From Pseudomonas sp. JQ170C (lineage in GTDB: Bacteria > Pseudomonadota > Gammaproteobacteria > Pseudomonadales > Pseudomonadaceae), in NCBI RefSeq assembly GCF_035581345.1, contig NZ_CP141608.1, positions 3,998,501-4,062,500 of the forward strand: a stretch of 64,000 nucleotides of DNA. Reading direction: 5' to 3'. How positions within the stretch are numbered: the stretch's first letter is position 1; every line of letters begins with the position of its first letter. The translations under genes and the position numbers were made by a program. Below, in pieces: positions 46,774 through 57,072 of this stretch. The notes beneath the pieces were generated by a model. The model was given only the letters and a program-made list of their open reading frames with translations, was not told where the DNA came from and did no database searches.

Positions 46774-48156
46774 TCAGTCAGCCAGACGCCAGGTGGTCTC
46801 GCCCTTCTTGTCTTCCAGCACGACACCCATCGCCGCCAGCTGATCGCGAATCCGGTCGGACTCGCCCCAGTTCTTGTCGGCACGGGCCTGCAGGCGCGCC
46901 TGGATCAGGGCTTCGACTTCAGCCGCATCCACCTTGCCTTCGGCACCGGCACGCAGGAAGTCGTCGGCATCCAGTTGCAGCACACCGAGCAGGTCACCCA
47001 GCTCACGCAGGCGACCGGCAAGGCCAGCCGCGACCTCAGGCTCGCTGTCGCGCAGGCGGTTGATCTCGCGCACCAGGTCAAACAGCACGGCGCACGCCTC
47101 GGGGGTGCCGAAGTCGTCGTTCATCGCCAGGGTGAAGCGGTCGACGTAGGTCTCGCCCCCCTTCGCCTCGACCCGCGGCAAGCCGCGCAGGGCGTGGTAG
47201 AAACGCTCCAGGGCACCCTTGGACTCGCGCAGGCTGTCTTCGGAGTAGTTGATCGAGCTGCGGTAGTGGCTCGACACCAGCAGGTAGCGGACCACCTCCG
47301 GGTGATACTTGTCGAGCACGTCGCGAATGGTGAAGAAGTTGTTCAAGGACTTGGACATCTTCTCGCCATTGATGCGAATCATGCCGCAGTGCATCCACGA
47401 GTTGGCGTACTGCTTGCCGGTGGCGGCCTCGCTCTGGGCGATCTCGTTCTCGTGGTGCGGGAACTCCAGGTCGTTGCCACCGCCGTGGATGTCGAAGCTT
47501 TCGCCCAGGCAGCAGGTGGACATCACCGAGCACTCGATGTGCCAGCCCGGACGGCCCGGACCCCATGGCGATTCCCAGCTCGGCTCGCCCGGTTTTACGC
47601 CCTTCCACAGGACGAAATCGAGCGGGTCCTGCTTGGCCTCGTCGACCTCGATCCGCGCACCGATGCGCAGGTCTTCGATCTTCTTGCGCGACAGCTTGCC
47701 GTAGCCGACGAACTTGCCGACGCGGTAGTACACGTCGCCATTGCCCGGTGCGTAGGCGTAGCCCTTGTCGATCAGGGTCTGGATCATCGCGTGCATGCCG
47801 GCGATATGGTCGGTGGCACGTGGCTCCTGGTCCGGCGGCAGGATGTTCAGGCGGCGCTCGTCTTCGTGCATCGCGTCGATCATGCGGGCGGTCAGCGCGT
47901 CGAACGACTCGCCGTTCTCGTTGGCCCGGTTGATGATCTTGTCGTCGATGTCGGTGATGTTGCGCACGTAGGTCAGGTCGTAGCCGCTGTAACGCAGCCA
48001 GCGGGTGACCAGGTCGAAGGCGACCATGCTGCGGCCGTGGCCCAGGTGGCAGTAGTCGTACACGGTCATGCCGCAGACGTACATGCGCACCTTGTTGCCT
48101 TCGAGCGGTTTGAAGACTTCCTTGGTTTTGCTAAGCGTGTTGTAGATGGTAAGCAC
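46774..48156 (-). CDS. cysS: Cysteinyl-tRNA synthetase
   Basis: A 460-residue class I synthetase that charges tRNA-Cys. The zinc-site cysteine and HIGH-like motif are in [20 protein letters not shown] (residues ~27-46), further zinc ligands in ECSVMS and [15 protein letters not shown], and the KMSKS loop in [11 protein letters not shown]. The C-terminal DALR/anticodon domain is complete and ends TTWRLAD. It is read leftward, right after glnS (nine-base gap), forming an operon of two synthetase genes that is common in Pseudomonas. Confidence 0.98.
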   Translation of the reverse strand: MLTIYNTLSKTKEVFKPLEGNKVRMYVCGMTVYDYCHLGHGRSMVAFDLVTRWLRYSGYDLTYVRNITDIDDKIINRANENGESFDALTARMIDAMHEDERRLNILPPDQEPRATDHIAGMHAMIQTLIDKGYAYAPGNGDVYYRVGKFVGYGKLSRKKIEDLRIGARIEVDEAKQDPLDFVLWKGVKPGEPSWESPWGPGRPGWHIECSVMSTCCLGESFDIHGGGNDLEFPHHENEIAQSEAATGKQYANSWMHCGMIRINGEKMSKSLNNFFTIRDVLDKYHPEVVRYLLVSSHYRSSINYSEDSLRESKGALERFYHALRGLPRVEAKGGETYVDRFTLAMNDDFGTPEACAVLFDLVREINRLRDSEPEVAAGLAGRLRELGDLLGVLQLDADDFLRAGAEGKVDAAEVEALIQARLQARADKNWGESDRIRDQLAAMGVVLEDKKGETTWRLAD

Positions 48157-48165
48157 GAGCGTTCC

Positions 48166-49869
48166 TCAGCTGCCCCACGAATCGCGCAGGGTCACAGTCC
48201 GGTTGAATACCGGGCGACCCGGCTGGGAGTCTTTCAGGTCGGCGCAGAAGTAGCCTTCGCGCTCGAACTGGAAGCGGTCTTCTGGCTGGGCCTGGCCCAG
48301 GGAAGGTTCCGCACGACAACCGGTGAGGACCTGCAGCGAATCGGGATTGATGTTGTCGAGGAAGGTGCCGCCATCGTCGGTCTTCTCGGGGTTGGCCGAG
48401 CGGAACAGACGATCGTACAGGCGCACTTCGCACTCGACGCTGGCCGCCGCCGGCACCCAGTGGATCACGCCCTTGACCTTGCGGCCTTCAGGGTTCTTGC
48501 CCAGGGTTTCCGGATCGTAGGAGCAGCGCAGCTCGACGATGTTGCCGTCGGCGTCCTTGATGGCCTCGTCGGCGCGGATCACATAGCTGCCGCGCAGACG
48601 CACTTCACCGGCCGGTTCCAGGCGCTTGTAGCCCTTTGGCGGCTCTTCCATGAAGTCGTCGCGGTCGATGTAGAGCTCGCGGGCGAACGGCAGTACGCGC
48701 ACGCCCATGTCTTCTTTGGGGTGGCGCGGCAGTTCGAGGTTCTCGACCTGGCCTTGCGGATAGTTGGTGATGACCACTTTCAGCGGGCGCAGCACGCACA
48801 TGGCGCGTGGCGCGGTGCGGTCGAGGTCTTCGCGGATGCTGAATTCGAGCATCGACATATCGACCACGCCGTCGGAACGGTTGGTGCCGATCATTTCGCA
48901 GAAGTTGCGGATCGAGGCCGGGGTGTAGCCGCGGCGACGGAAGCCCGACAGGGTCGACATGCGCGGGTCGTCCCAGCCGTTGACGTGCTGCTCGTCGACC
49001 AGTTGCTTGAGCTTGCGCTTGCTGGTGATGGTGTAGTTCAGGTTCAGGCGGCTGAACTCGTACTGGCGCGGCTTGGCCGGCACCGGCAGGTGGTCCAGGA
49101 ACCACTCGTACAGCGGACGATGGCCCTCGAACTCCAGGGTGCAAATGGAGTGGGTGATGCCTTCGATGGCGTCCGACTGACCGTGGGTGAAGTCGTAGTT
49201 CGGGTAGATGCACCACTTGTCACCGGTCTGGTGGTGGTGGGCATGGCGAATGCGATAGAGGATCGGATCGCGCATGTTCATGTTTGGCGAAGCCATGTCG
49301 ATCTTGGCGCGCAGCACGCGCTCGCCGTCCTTGAACTCGCCGGCCTTCATGCGCGCGAACAGGTCCAGGTTCTCCTCGACCGAACGCTCGCGGAACGGGC
49401 TGTTCTTGCCAGGTTCGGTCAGGTTGCCACGGTATTCCTTGGACTGCTCGGGGGTCAGGTCGCAGACGTAGGCATCGCCGGCCTTGATCAGCTCCACGGC
49501 CCAGTCGTGCAGTTGGTCGAAGTACTCCGAGGCGTAGCGCACCGGGCCGGTCCACTCGAAACCCAGCCACTTGACGTCGCTCTGGATGGCGTCGATGTAC
49601 TCCTGGTCTTCTTTGGCCGGGTTGGTGTCATCGAAACGCAGGTGACAGGCTCCGCCGAACTCCTGGGCCAGGCCGAAGTTCACGCAGATCGACTTGGCAT
49701 GGCCGATGTGCAGGTAACCGTTGGGCTCTGGCGGGAAACGGGTGACGATGCTGCTGTGCTTGCCCGAGTCCAGGTCGGCCTGCACGATCGGACGCAGGAA
49801 GTTCGCAGGGACGGCGGGCGCGCCTTTGGCAGCGGCGTTGGGAGCGGTGTCGGCAGTGGGCTTGCTCAT
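48166..49869 (-). CDS. glnS: Glutaminyl-tRNA synthetase
   Basis: A 567-residue class I synthetase charging tRNA-Gln. ATG 49869 begins [20 protein letters not shown]; an upstream in-frame start adds eight residues. The HIGH motif is in [20 protein letters not shown] (~residues 43-62) and the KMSKS equivalent is [12 protein letters not shown]; the C-terminal beta-barrels end DSWGS. It is the first gene of the glnS-cysS operon, and its promoter lies in the 236-base divergent region shared with ppiB. Confidence 0.98.
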   Translation of the reverse strand: MSKPTADTAPNAAAKGAPAVPANFLRPIVQADLDSGKHSSIVTRFPPEPNGYLHIGHAKSICVNFGLAQEFGGACHLRFDDTNPAKEDQEYIDAIQSDVKWLGFEWTGPVRYASEYFDQLHDWAVELIKAGDAYVCDLTPEQSKEYRGNLTEPGKNSPFRERSVEENLDLFARMKAGEFKDGERVLRAKIDMASPNMNMRDPILYRIRHAHHHQTGDKWCIYPNYDFTHGQSDAIEGITHSICTLEFEGHRPLYEWFLDHLPVPAKPRQYEFSRLNLNYTITSKRKLKQLVDEQHVNGWDDPRMSTLSGFRRRGYTPASIRNFCEMIGTNRSDGVVDMSMLEFSIREDLDRTAPRAMCVLRPLKVVITNYPQGQVENLELPRHPKEDMGVRVLPFARELYIDRDDFMEEPPKGYKRLEPAGEVRLRGSYVIRADEAIKDADGNIVELRCSYDPETLGKNPEGRKVKGVIHWVPAAASVECEVRLYDRLFRSANPEKTDDGGTFLDNINPDSLQVLTGCRAEPSLGQAQPEDRFQFEREGYFCADLKDSQPGRPVFNRTVTLRDSWGS

Positions 49870-50105
49870 AGGATCCTTGAAATACGGGTACACGGCCTGG
49901 GTAGGCCGACTGAATCAAAGCGCTTATCATAGCCGAAGCGGTCGAGCTGCCGACAGCGCCCTGCCGACAAACTGGCGGGATATTCGACCGGCAATGCAAA
50001 AAAACTGCCGCGAGCCACGTATCGCGGGTTGTAGACTGTGCGTCAGGTTTACATCGCGTTGCGGCGCGACCCTATTTCAAATGCCTTGAAAGAGCGAATT
50101 CCAGC

Positions 50106-50606
50106 ATGTCCAAAGTCAAACTGAGCACCAACCACGGCGACATCATCCTGCAACTGGACGCCGAAAAGGCCCCTAAAACTGTCGAGAACTTCGTTCAGTA
50201 CGTTAAAGAAGGCCACTACGACAACACCGTGTTCCACCGTGTGATCAAGGGCTTCATGATTCAGGGCGGCGGTTTCGAGCCAGGCATGAGCCAGAAGAAA
50301 ACCCGCGCCAGCATCCAGAACGAAGCGGACAACGGCCTGAAGAACACCAAGTACAGCATCGCCATGGCCCGTACCATGGAGCCGCATTCGGCCTCGGCGC
50401 AGTTCTTCATCAACGCCTCCAACAACGATTTCCTCAACCACAGCGGCAAGAACGTGCAGGGCTGGGGCTACGCGGTGTTCGGTGAAGTGACCGAAGGCCA
50501 GGACATCGTCGACAAGATCGAAGGCGTTGCCACCGGCTCCAAGTCCGGTCACCAGGACGTGCCGAAGGACGACGTGATCATCGAGAAAGCCGAGATCATT
50601 GAGTGA
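50106..50606 (+). CDS. ppiB: Cytoplasmic peptidyl-prolyl cis-trans isomerase B (cyclophilin)
   Basis: A 166-residue cyclophilin that catalyses prolyl isomerisation in protein folding. There is no signal peptide ([20 protein letters not shown]), indicating the cytoplasmic form. The active-site arginine and glutamine lie in [19 protein letters not shown], and [10 protein letters not shown] and [12 protein letters not shown] are conserved. It overlaps lpxH by four bases (GTGA), so the two are co-translated, an order found widely in gammaproteobacteria. Confidence 0.98.
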   Translation: MSKVKLSTNHGDIILQLDAEKAPKTVENFVQYVKEGHYDNTVFHRVIKGFMIQGGGFEPGMSQKKTRASIQNEADNGLKNTKYSIAMARTMEPHSASAQFFINASNNDFLNHSGKNVQGWGYAVFGEVTEGQDIVDKIEGVATGSKSGHQDVPKDDVIIEKAEIIE

Positions 50607-51328
50607 TACTGCTGATCTCTGATCTGCACTTGCAAGAAGAACGCCCGGACATAACCCGGGCGTTTCTTGATCTGCTCGACGGACGTGCCCGCCACGCCCG
50701 GGCGCTGTACATCCTCGGTGATTTCTTCGAGGCCTGGATCGGCGACGACGCCATGTCGCCCTTTCAGACCCGCATCTGCCAGGCCCTGCGCGCCTTGAGC
50801 GACAGCGGCACGCAGGTGTTCCTGATGCACGGCAACCGCGACTTCCTGATCGGCGAGGCCTTCTGCCAGGCCGCAGGCGCAACCCTGCTGGCTGACCCCA
50901 GCGTGGTCGAGATGGGCGGTGAGCCGGTGCTGCTGATGCATGGCGACAGCCTGTGCACCCTGGACCTGGCCTACATGAAGATGCGCCGCTACCTGCGCAA
51001 CCCCGTCAGCCTTTGGATCCTGCGGCACCTGCCGCTGAGCACCCGACAAAAACTGGCGCGCAAGCTGCGCAGCGAAAGCCGGGCGCAAACGCGGATGAAG
51101 GCCACCGACATCGTCGACGTGACCCCGGAGGAAGTGCCGCGGATCATGGCCCAGTACGGCGTGCGCACCCTGGTGCATGGGCACACTCATCGTCCGGCGA
51201 TTCACAAGCTGGTGGTCGACGGTCAACCGGCGCGGCGCATCGTGCTGGGCGACTGGGACCGTCAGGGCTGGGCGCTGGAGGTGGATGAGCAAGGGTTTCA
51301 ACTGCAGCCCTTTGCTTTTGCGTCCTAG
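50603..51328 (+). CDS. lpxH: UDP-2,3-diacylglucosamine diphosphatase
   Basis: A 241-residue metallophosphoesterase that makes lipid X in the fourth step of lipid A synthesis. The family motifs are in order: [50 protein letters not shown] and [10 protein letters not shown], giving the di-manganese site. The start is GTG 50603, which overlaps the ppiB stop. It ends in FAFAS with TAG at 51326, directly before a REP pair. It acts at the inner-membrane surface. Confidence 0.97.
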   Translation: MILLISDLHLQEERPDITRAFLDLLDGRARHARALYILGDFFEAWIGDDAMSPFQTRICQALRALSDSGTQVFLMHGNRDFLIGEAFCQAAGATLLADPSVVEMGGEPVLLMHGDSLCTLDLAYMKMRRYLRNPVSLWILRHLPLSTRQKLARKLRSESRAQTRMKATDIVDVTPEEVPRIMAQYGVRTLVHGHTHRPAIHKLVVDGQPARRIVLGDWDRQGWALEVDEQGFQLQPFAFAS

Positions 51329-51331
51329 TTG

Positions 51332-51381
51332 ATCGCGGGGCAAGCCCGCTCCTACCGGTAGGAGCGGGCTTGTCCCGCGAT
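51332..51381. repeat. Inward-close REP pair
   Basis: ATCGCGGGGCAAGCCCGCTC is followed after about ten bases by GGAGCGGGCTTGTCCCGCGA, lying between the convergent lpxH and emrB-type genes. Confidence 0.9.
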
Positions 51382-51384
51382 TGC

Positions 51385-52914
51385 TCAATGCCCCGCCGAC
51401 GCAGGCCCGGCCTTGGCCGCAAACGGCGGCTTGGCCAGCCACACCAACAGAATCAACCCCGCAAACACCCAGCCCATCAGGGTGAAGTAATCCACTGTCG
51501 ACATCATGTACGCCTGACTGCTGAGCATGCGCTCCAGCTGCGCATACGACTGCCCGTTCGCCCCACCCAGGTGATTGAGCGCATCACGGGTAGCCGGCTC
51601 ATAGGTGCTGATACTCTCGCTCAAATAAGCATGGTGCTGGTCGGCCCGGCGAATCCAGATCCAGGTGGTCAACGAGGCGGCGAAGCTGCCTCCCAGGGTC
51701 CGCAGGAAGGTCGCCAGGCCCGAACCATCGGCAATCTGGTGCGGCGGCAGGTCCGAAAGCAGGATGCTCAAGGTCGGCATGAAGAACAGCGCCACGCCAA
51801 TGCCCATGAACAACTGCACCAGGGCGATGTGCTGGAAGTCCACCTCATTGGTGAAGCCGGCGCGCATGAAACAACTGGTGCCGATCGCCAGGAAGGCCAG
51901 GCCCGCGAGCAGGCGCAGGTCAAAGGTGTGCGCGTACTTGCCGACAAAGGGCGACATCAGCACTGGCAACAAGCCGATCGGCGCCACGGCCAACCCGGCC
52001 CAGGTGGCGGTGTAGCCCATCTGGGTCTGCAGCCATTGCGGCAAAATCAGGTTGATGCCGAAAAAGCCCGCATACCCCAACACCAGCACGATGGTGCCGA
52101 TGCGAAAGTTGCGGTGCACGAACAGCCGCAGGTTGACCACCGGGTGCTTGTCGGTCAGCTCCCAAATGATGAACACGGCAATGAACACCACCGATATCAG
52201 GCTGCCGATGACGATGAAGTTCGACTCGAACCAATCCAGGTCGTTGCCTTTGTCCAGCACGATCTGCAAGGCGCCAACGCCGATGATCAGGCACAGCAGA
52301 CCGACGTAGTCCATGGGCTGGCGGCTGGTGCTGACGGGGCGCGTGCGCATCTGCTGGCGCACCACCGCCGCGGCGAACAGGCCGATGGGCACGTTGATGA
52401 AGAAGATCCACGGCCAGCTGTAGCTGTCGGTGATCCAGCCGCCAAGAATGGGGCCGGCAATCGGCGCCACCACGGTGACCATCGCCAGCAAGGCCAGGGC
52501 CATGCCCCGTTTGGCTGGCGGATAGACAGCAATGAGCAGGGTCTGGGTCATCGGGTACAGCGGGCCTGCAACGATGCCTTGCAGCACACGAAAGCCGACC
52601 AGCTCCGGCATCGACCGGGCAATACCGCACAGGAACGAGGCCAGCACGAACAGCAGCGTGGCCCAGATGAACAGCTTCACCTCACCGAAGCGCCGGCTCA
52701 ACCAGCCGGTCAGCGGCAAGGCGATGGCGTTGCTCACCGCGAACGAGGTAATCACCCAGGTGCCCTGCTCCACGCTCACCCCCAGGTTGCCGGCAATGGT
52801 CGGCAGCGCCACGTTGGCGATGGTGGTGTCGAGCACCTGCATGAAGGTCGCGAGCGACAGGCCGATGGTGGTCAGCAGCAGGCTCGGCGGCGTGAATGAC
52901 GCGGTGTTGCTCAT
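51385..52914 (-). CDS. emrB: EmrB/QacA-type multidrug MFS transporter (DHA2 family)
   Basis: A 509-residue inner-membrane drug/proton antiporter with 14 predicted spans. Family motifs include LDTTIANVALPTIAGNLG (motif D1), GWLSRRFGEVKLFIWATLLF (motif A), VVAPIAGPILGGWITD (motif C) and WIFFINVPIGLFAA. It works with the EmrA-type adaptor encoded just upstream; the two genes overlap by four bases. The TolC-type outer-membrane partner is not in this window. The MarR-type gene at the start of the operon should repress it in the absence of substrate. Confidence 0.95.
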   Translation of the reverse strand: MSNTASFTPPSLLLTTIGLSLATFMQVLDTTIANVALPTIAGNLGVSVEQGTWVITSFAVSNAIALPLTGWLSRRFGEVKLFIWATLLFVLASFLCGIARSMPELVGFRVLQGIVAGPLYPMTQTLLIAVYPPAKRGMALALLAMVTVVAPIAGPILGGWITDSYSWPWIFFINVPIGLFAAAVVRQQMRTRPVSTSRQPMDYVGLLCLIIGVGALQIVLDKGNDLDWFESNFIVIGSLISVVFIAVFIIWELTDKHPVVNLRLFVHRNFRIGTIVLVLGYAGFFGINLILPQWLQTQMGYTATWAGLAVAPIGLLPVLMSPFVGKYAHTFDLRLLAGLAFLAIGTSCFMRAGFTNEVDFQHIALVQLFMGIGVALFFMPTLSILLSDLPPHQIADGSGLATFLRTLGGSFAASLTTWIWIRRADQHHAYLSESISTYEPATRDALNHLGGANGQSYAQLERMLSSQAYMMSTVDYFTLMGWVFAGLILLVWLAKPPFAAKAGPASAGH

Positions 52915-54113
52915 CGCACGGCCGTCTTGCTGGCCGCCGCACTGTTGTCATGGATCAAGCGAGTGATCATGGCGTCGGCTTCGACCAATTGGCGGTCATA
53001 CACCTTGGTGGTGAACGAGGCCTTCTGCGGCGGCAACTGGGCCAGCACCGGGCCGCTCTGGTCATGCAGGTCGACCGTGACCTGGGTCGACAGGCCGATG
53101 CGCAGCGGATGCGCCGCCAACTGCTCGGCGTTGATATGGATGCGTACCGGCACCCGCTGGACGATCTTGATCCAGTTGCCGGTGGCGTTCTGCGCCGGCA
53201 ACAAGGCAAAGGCGCTGCCGGTACCGGCCCCCAGGCTGTCGATGGTGCCGCTGTACTTGACCTCGCTGCCGTAGAGGTCGGCAACGATATCCACCGGCTG
53301 GCCGATGCGCATGTTGCGTAGCTGGGTTTCCTTGAAGTTGGCGTCGATCCACAGCTGATCCAGCGGGATCACGGCCATCGTCGCAGTCCCCGGCTCCAGG
53401 CGCTGGCCCAGTTGCACGGTACGCTTGGCCACATAGCCGGTCACCGGCGCCACCAGGGTTGTACGGGCAGCGGCCAGATAGGCCTGGCGCAGTTGGGCGG
53501 CGGCGGCCATGACTTCAGGGTGCGACGACACCACGGTGTCATCGACCAGCGCGGTGGTGGTGTTGAGCTGCTGACGGGCATTGATCAGGGCGTTCTGGGC
53601 CGAGGCCAGGTCGTCACGGGCGTGGGACAGCTCTTCCAGCGAAATCGCCCCGCCAGCGGCCAGGGTCTTGCGGCGGGTGTAGTTCTCCTGGGCCTTGGTC
53701 TGCTCGGCCTGCCGCGCCGCGACCTGGGCCTTCATCCCGTCGACATTGCTGTACAGCCCGCGCACCCGGCGTACCGCTCGGGCCAGATCGGCCTGGGCCG
53801 CCTGCAAGCCGATTTCGGCATCGCTGGGATCGAACTCGATCAGCACCTGGCCTTCATGCACCAGGTCGCCATCATCGGCGCCGATACTGACCACGGTGCC
53901 GGTCACCAACGGGGTGATTTCCACCACGTTGCCATTGACGTAGGCGTCGTCGGTCTCTTCATTCCAGCGCCCGTACAGCTCATGCCAGGCCCAGACAGCG
54001 GCGCCGAGCACGACGATCAGCAACAGAAGGCCGAGCAGCCAGGTCTTGCGCTTGCGCTGGTTGTTGAGGTCCTGCGTGGCGTCAGCAGGCTCCGGGGTGT
54101 TGGCAATGGCCAT
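52911..54113 (-). CDS. emrA: EmrA-type membrane-fusion protein (HlyD family)
   Basis: A 400-residue periplasmic adaptor anchored by one N-terminal span (TWLLGLLLLIVVLGAAVWAW, residues ~24-43). A biotinyl-lipoyl-like domain begins DDAYVNGNVVEITPLVTGTV; a coiled-coil hairpin occupies the middle (QAAQADLARAVRRVRGLYSN and ARQAEQTKAQENYTRRK); the beta-barrel includes VTGYVAKRTVQLGQRLEPG. It links the MFS pump to an outer-membrane channel. It is the second gene of the emrR-emrA-emrB operon, 15 bases after the regulator's stop. Confidence 0.95.
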   Translation of the reverse strand: MAIANTPEPADATQDLNNQRKRKTWLLGLLLLIVVLGAAVWAWHELYGRWNEETDDAYVNGNVVEITPLVTGTVVSIGADDGDLVHEGQVLIEFDPSDAEIGLQAAQADLARAVRRVRGLYSNVDGMKAQVAARQAEQTKAQENYTRRKTLAAGGAISLEELSHARDDLASAQNALINARQQLNTTTALVDDTVVSSHPEVMAAAAQLRQAYLAAARTTLVAPVTGYVAKRTVQLGQRLEPGTATMAVIPLDQLWIDANFKETQLRNMRIGQPVDIVADLYGSEVKYSGTIDSLGAGTGSAFALLPAQNATGNWIKIVQRVPVRIHINAEQLAAHPLRIGLSTQVTVDLHDQSGPVLAQLPPQKASFTTKVYDRQLVEADAMITRLIHDNSAAASKTAVR

Positions 54114-54128
54114 GTCGAATACCTTGGC

Positions 54129-54626
54129 TTACGCGTTTTCTGAAGGGGAAGGCCGGGCTGCGGCAGTGCGCAGGGCCGTCAGGGTGTCACCGGCGGCCAG
54201 CAGGACCTTGGTCAGCAAGCCTTCCAGGCTTGCCAGCTCGTCCGGTGCCAATACGCCCAGCAGCTCGTTCATGGCGGTGGCGCCGATGTGCGGCAACTGG
54301 TCAGCGAGTTTCTGGCCCTCCTCGCTCAACTCCAGGCGCACCTGGCGGCGATCGTCGGGGCAGCGACGGCGCAAGAGCAGGTCTTTTTGCTCCAGGCGAT
54401 CGAGCATGCGCGTCATCGAACCGCTGTCCAGGGCCAGGTAGCGGCACAACTCGGCGGGGGTATCGACACCATACTGGGCGACGATGATCAGCACCTTGAA
54501 CTGCGCGGCGGTCACGCCGAAGGCTTGCAGGTGGCTGTCGAGAATACGGTCCTTGACCAACGCGGCGCGGCCCAGCAACAGGCCAAGGGTGCAAGACTGG
54601 AAGTTCTCGGGGGTGTAATGCGGCAT
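54129..54626 (-). CDS. emrR: MarR-family repressor of the multidrug operon
   Basis: A 165-residue MarR-type winged-helix protein. The recognition helix and wing lie in TPAELCRYLALDSGSMTRMLDRLEQKDLLLRRRCPDDRRQVRLEL (residues ~57-101). Its position as first gene of an operon with an EmrA-type adaptor and EmrB-type pump identifies it as the EmrR-like regulator, released by drug or phenolic ligands. A 17-base palindrome lies 26 bases upstream of its start and is the likely operator, so the operon is autoregulated. Confidence 0.93.
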   Translation of the reverse strand: MPHYTPENFQSCTLGLLLGRAALVKDRILDSHLQAFGVTAAQFKVLIIVAQYGVDTPAELCRYLALDSGSMTRMLDRLEQKDLLLRRRCPDDRRQVRLELSEEGQKLADQLPHIGATAMNELLGVLAPDELASLEGLLTKVLLAAGDTLTALRTAAARPSPSENA

Positions 54627-54651
54627 GACAGGAATCCCTGCTTAAGCAGTT

Positions 54652-54668
54652 AGTAACATAATGTTACT
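54652..54668 (-). promoter_or_regulatory. Palindromic operator upstream of emrR
   Basis: AGTAACATAATGTTACT is a perfect 8-bp inverted repeat around a single central A, 26 bases upstream of the emrR start codon: the size and symmetry expected for a MarR-family dimer. Confidence 0.65.
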
Positions 54669-54694
54669 GCTCAGGCAGCTAACGTCAAGGCATT

Positions 54695-54710
54695 AATTAG
54701 CTAGCTCATT
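54695..54710 (-). promoter_or_regulatory. Second palindrome upstream of emrR
   Basis: AATTAGCTAGCTCATT is symmetric at 7 of 8 positions per arm. It shares the core TTAGC-N2-GCT with the palindrome inside the gcd promoter (31777-31788). It may be part of the emrR promoter or a second repressor site. Confidence 0.35.
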
Positions 54711-54714
54711 ATTT

Positions 54715-54762
54715 TCGCGGAACAAGCCCACCCCTACCGATAGGAACGAGCTTGCCCCGCGA
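54715..54762. repeat. Degenerate inward-close REP pair
   Basis: TCGCGGAACAAGCCCACCCC is followed by GGAACGAGCTTGCCCCGCGA; both arms carry several substitutions relative to the other copies, indicating an old insertion. It lies between the emrR promoter and miaE. Confidence 0.8.
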
Positions 54763-54771
54763 ACCGCTAAT

Positions 54772-55377
54772 TCAGGCAGGAATACCGCTGTGAAACCGGA
54801 ACTCTTCATCCGGCGTGCTGATCAGCTCGGCTTCGACCGCCCTGACCTTCTCCACCACACGCTCGATATCAGCCGCATCACCGTACTGGTGCGCCAGCTT
54901 CAGGTAGCCCTGGTAGTGCCGCGCCTCACTGTTGAGCAAGCCGTGGTAGAACTTGCCCAGCTCTTCATCCAGGTGCGGCACCAGCGCGGCAAAGCGCTCG
55001 CAGCTGCGCGCCTCGATGAAGGCGCCGACTACCAGGGTGTCGACCAGCTTGACCGGCTCATGGGTCCGCACCACCCGGCGCAACCCTGACGCGTAGCGCC
55101 CGGCCGACAAGGGACGCAGGCCGATCTTGCGACGCTTCATCAGGCGCAGTACCTGCTCGTGATGCACCAGCTCCTCACGGGCCAGGCGCGACATCATGTT
55201 GATCAGGTCAAGGTGGGTGTTGTACTTGGCCATCAGGCTCAGCGCGGTGCTGGCGGCCTTGAACTCGCAGTTCTTGTGGTCGATCAGCAGGGTTTCCTGG
55301 TCGGCAAGGGCCGCCTGGACCCAGGCATCAGGCGTACGGCAACCAAGAAAGGCTTCGATTTCGGGAATAAGGTGCAT
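54772..55377 (-). CDS. miaE: tRNA 2-methylthio-N6-isopentenyladenosine hydroxylase
   Basis: A 201-residue diiron enzyme that hydroxylates the ms2i6A base at tRNA position 37 to ms2io6A. The ferritin-like iron ligands are seen in DHKNCEFKAA, REELVHHEQVL, GAFIEARSCERF and LNSEARHYQGYLK. ATG 55377 begins MHLIPEIEAFLGC; the frame is open 63 bases further upstream but that part looks like a membrane segment out of family. It is read leftward and is not in an operon with emrR, which has its own promoter. Confidence 0.95.
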   Translation of the reverse strand: MHLIPEIEAFLGCRTPDAWVQAALADQETLLIDHKNCEFKAASTALSLMAKYNTHLDLINMMSRLAREELVHHEQVLRLMKRRKIGLRPLSAGRYASGLRRVVRTHEPVKLVDTLVVGAFIEARSCERFAALVPHLDEELGKFYHGLLNSEARHYQGYLKLAHQYGDAADIERVVEKVRAVEAELISTPDEEFRFHSGIPA

Positions 55378-55531
55378 AGGCTCACAAACAGGCAGGGCAA
55401 CGGCAAGACCGGCGATTATACCGGCGGCGGTGGCGATCACCAGCGACTAAACTTGATGTGTATCAACGCCCATTGCACTTGGCGCCGACTATAGTCAGGC
55501 ATTGGTCGCCATTTCTGAAGGGAGTTCACTC

Positions 55532-56395
55532 ATGCAAGAAGTACGCAGCATCCTGGTGGTACTCGACCCCGAACACGCCCATAGCCGCGCGCTGACTCGG
55601 GCCAAACTGATCGGCGGTGCCACGGGCGCACGCCTGCATCTGCTGATGTGCGACAAAAAACAGGACCACAGCGCCCTGCTCAGCCTGCTGGCCAGCCAGC
55701 TGCATGACGATGGCTTCGACAACGTGACCTATGAACAGGCCTGGCACGACACCCTGCACGAGTCGATCATCGATGTGCAGCAGGCCGAGGGCTGCGATCT
55801 GGTGATCAAGGAGCACCGCCCGGACAACCCGCTGAAAAAGGCGCTGCTCACCCCCACCGACTGGAAGCTGCTGCGCCAGTGCCCGTGCGCGGTTCTGATG
55901 GTCAAGCACGAACGGCCCTGGACCGGCGGCGTGATTCTCGCTGCCGTGGATGTCGGCAACCACGACGAAGCGCATCGCCTGCTGCACAAGAACATCATCG
56001 ACCACGGCTATGAGATCGCCAACCTGGCCAAGGGCAATCTGCACGTGATCAGTGCCCACCCTTCACCGATGCTGTCGGCGGCCGACCCGGTGTATCAACT
56101 CAAGGAAACCATCGAACAGCGCTACCGCGAGGAATGCAGTGCCTTCCAGGCCGAGTTCGATATCAAGGATGATCGCCTGCATGTGGCCGAAGGGCCGGCG
56201 GATGTGCTGATCCCCTACACCGCGAAAAAATACGAGGCCGTGGTGACGGTGATCGGTACCGTGGCCCGGACCGGGATTTCCGGGGCGCTCATCGGCAACA
56301 CCGCCGAGGTGGTGCTCGATTCGCTCGAGAGCGATGTGCTGGTGCTCAAGAGTGAAGAGGCGCGGGTGCACCTGACTGAACTGGCACAGGGCTGA
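55532..56395 (+). CDS. Tandem universal stress protein (UspE-like)
   Basis: A 287-residue cytoplasmic protein with two Usp domains in tandem. The first runs from MQEVRSILVVLDPEHAHSRA to PCAVLMVKHE, the second from GVILAAVDVGNHDEAH to SDVLVLKSEE, with the nucleotide-loop-like VIGTVARTGISGALIGNTAE near the C-terminus. UspE-type proteins help survival in stationary phase and in oxidative or anaerobic stress. ATG 55532 has AAGGGAG upstream. It is divergent from miaE and followed by a compact REP pair. Confidence 0.9.
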   Translation: MQEVRSILVVLDPEHAHSRALTRAKLIGGATGARLHLLMCDKKQDHSALLSLLASQLHDDGFDNVTYEQAWHDTLHESIIDVQQAEGCDLVIKEHRPDNPLKKALLTPTDWKLLRQCPCAVLMVKHERPWTGGVILAAVDVGNHDEAHRLLHKNIIDHGYEIANLAKGNLHVISAHPSPMLSAADPVYQLKETIEQRYREECSAFQAEFDIKDDRLHVAEGPADVLIPYTAKKYEAVVTVIGTVARTGISGALIGNTAEVVLDSLESDVLVLKSEEARVHLTELAQG

Positions 56396-56400
56396 ATGCA

Positions 56401-56450
56401 ATCGCGGGGCAAGCCCGCTCCTACCTGCAGGAGCGGGCTTGCCCCGCGAT
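56401..56450. repeat. Inward-close REP pair
   Basis: ATCGCGGGGCAAGCCCGCTC is followed after about nine bases by GGAGCGGGCTTGCCCCGCGA, a perfect inverted pair between two convergent genes. Confidence 0.9.
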
Positions 56451-56454
56451 GTTT

Positions 56455-56922
56455 CTACCCCAATGCATCCTTCAAGAACCCGGGCGCGATATAGCGCTGG
56501 TAATGCGCCTCGGACAGCAGGAAAAATTCCCGATCAATGGCATCGCGCAACTGCGGCAATTCCCAGTCGCGAAACTCCGGCAACAACACCATGCCGTAGG
56601 CCTCAAGGTCGCGTATAACCCGCGCGCCACGGGCGATCAGCTGGTAGGCCCAGCAGTATTCGGACTGGTGCGGCACGAAGCGGATCTTGCGCTGCTCCAG
56701 TTGCAGGCGCAGGCGCGAGGCATCAAAGACCTCAAGTTTGGCGACCATGACCTGCACCAGCAATTGCTCGAGGCGCAGCCAGACCGCACGCTTTTCGTCG
56801 TCGTTGTAGCCGTTCCAGTTGATCACTTCATGATGAAAACGCTTGCAGCCGCGACACACCAGATCCCCGTAAACCGTGGAACAGAGGCCGACACAAGGCG
56901 TTTTGATTGACTGATTGGACAT
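56455..56922 (-). CDS. DUF1289-domain protein
   Basis: A 155-residue protein whose N-terminus contains the DUF1289 cysteine pattern: TPCVGLCSTVYGDLVCRGCKRFHHEV (four cysteines at residues ~9, 13, 22 and 25), probably a metal site. The rest is helical and charged and ends LKDALG. Its function is unknown; in related genomes such proteins are often near genes of central metabolism. It is read leftward, convergent with the stress-protein gene, and its start is about 150 bases from the nested inverted repeat before acnB. Confidence 0.88.
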   Translation of the reverse strand: MSNQSIKTPCVGLCSTVYGDLVCRGCKRFHHEVINWNGYNDDEKRAVWLRLEQLLVQVMVAKLEVFDASRLRLQLEQRKIRFVPHQSEYCWAYQLIARGARVIRDLEAYGMVLLPEFRDWELPQLRDAIDREFFLLSEAHYQRYIAPGFLKDALG

Positions 56923-57072
56923 GAAAAAGGCAGCAGCTTGGCGGTGGAACAGGCCGCCATGTTAGCCCTTTGTCTAACGGGGGTCACTCGTTAAAGTCCT
57001 ACAGCGCGCCTTACCTTTATCCAGTTTTTACCGTAGAATCATCCGGCCTTTTTAAGGCGCCAATGTCCGTTA

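Noticed and set aside
46975..49932. 985-codon open frame antisense to cysS and glnS
   Set aside because: It spans two well-supported synthetase genes on the other strand; it is a mirror artefact of codon bias.
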